Source: Alentia gelatinosa (lineage: Eukaryota > Annelida > Polychaeta > Phyllodocida > Polynoidae). From it: DNA of 64,000 nucleotides. Shown here one piece after another: positions 63,811 through 64,000 of this stretch (its first letter is position 1; each line of letters starts with the position of its first letter). Position numbers and translations under genes: made by a program. The notes under the pieces were generated by a model. The model saw only the letters and a program-made list of their open reading frames with translations, did no database searches and was not told the origin of the DNA. The DNA is taken from assembly GCA_950022655.1 (NCBI GenBank), contig OX465579.1, positions 40,837,950-40,901,949 of the forward strand, read 5' to 3'.

Positions 63811-64000
63811 AATGCCAGACTACCTGCTAAACTATCTATTCTCGTTAAGCTGTTCAAGGCACATCCGGAATCAGTGTAGTAAGGAGTATGATCTCAACTG
63901 CATACCAGGCCTGGATAATTGCTAACGGTTTTAGATGTGCAATTAATGTAGATTGAAAAAGCGCGTATACCATCACAATGAGTCTGATGTGTGGGCGACT

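Overview
The window is animal nuclear DNA. Its genes have GT-AG introns, and it is rich in LTR retrotransposons, non-LTR retrotransposons, PIF/Harbinger DNA transposons and MITEs. The repertoire (Mag-like and K02A2.6-like Ty3/gypsy elements, a large Harbinger family, a possible Mab-21 exon, a kinesin-13 gene) suggests a marine invertebrate such as a mollusc, another lophotrochozoan or a cephalochordate. I cannot name the species from sequence alone.

Layout. 71-5438 is a young but broken Ty3/gypsy element with 192-bp LTRs and a cgcag target duplication. 5838-7152 holds one partial and one complete non-autonomous Harbinger foldback element. 7728-8127 is a minisatellite and 8265-9440 contains a diverged direct repeat. 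9478-12245 is a non-LTR reverse-transcriptase relic into which a pogo-like MITE and a foldback element carrying a large inverted minisatellite have inserted. 12956-13144 is a possible Mab-21-domain exon. 13994-14060 is a perfect 67-bp palindrome and 14357-15199 a third Harbinger foldback element. 16335-19765 is a 5'-truncated, decayed gypsy element on the minus strand. It abuts a decayed NADAR + SGNH-hydrolase coding relic (19761-20576 and 31673-31935), which is split by a complete 11.1-kb Harbinger-type transposon (20577-31669). A second non-LTR retrotransposon follows (about 32946-35806). 41503-58017 on the minus strand is a kinesin-13 (KIF2-type) microtubule depolymerase gene whose 19 predicted coding exons keep one reading frame. 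Its introns contain two MITEs, an LTR and a duplicated exon fragment. The right end (about 63590-63810) looks like a CpG-rich promoter.

The most interesting object is the 11.1-kb Harbinger element. It has perfect terminal repeats, a CGG target duplication and three multi-exon genes: a DDE transposase (plus strand, 5 exons, one 1-nt frame break in a C run), a Myb/SANT-like protein (minus strand, 8 exons, 619 aa, frame closes exactly), and a third small basic protein (plus strand, 4 exons, 194 aa, frame closes exactly) nested on the opposite strand inside intron 2 of the Myb-like gene. Harbinger elements are normally described with only the first two proteins. Three family members in the window have target duplications of the form CNG (CTG, CAG, CGG). 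All exon models were derived by eye from splice signals, phase and family similarity, and none has been checked against transcripts.
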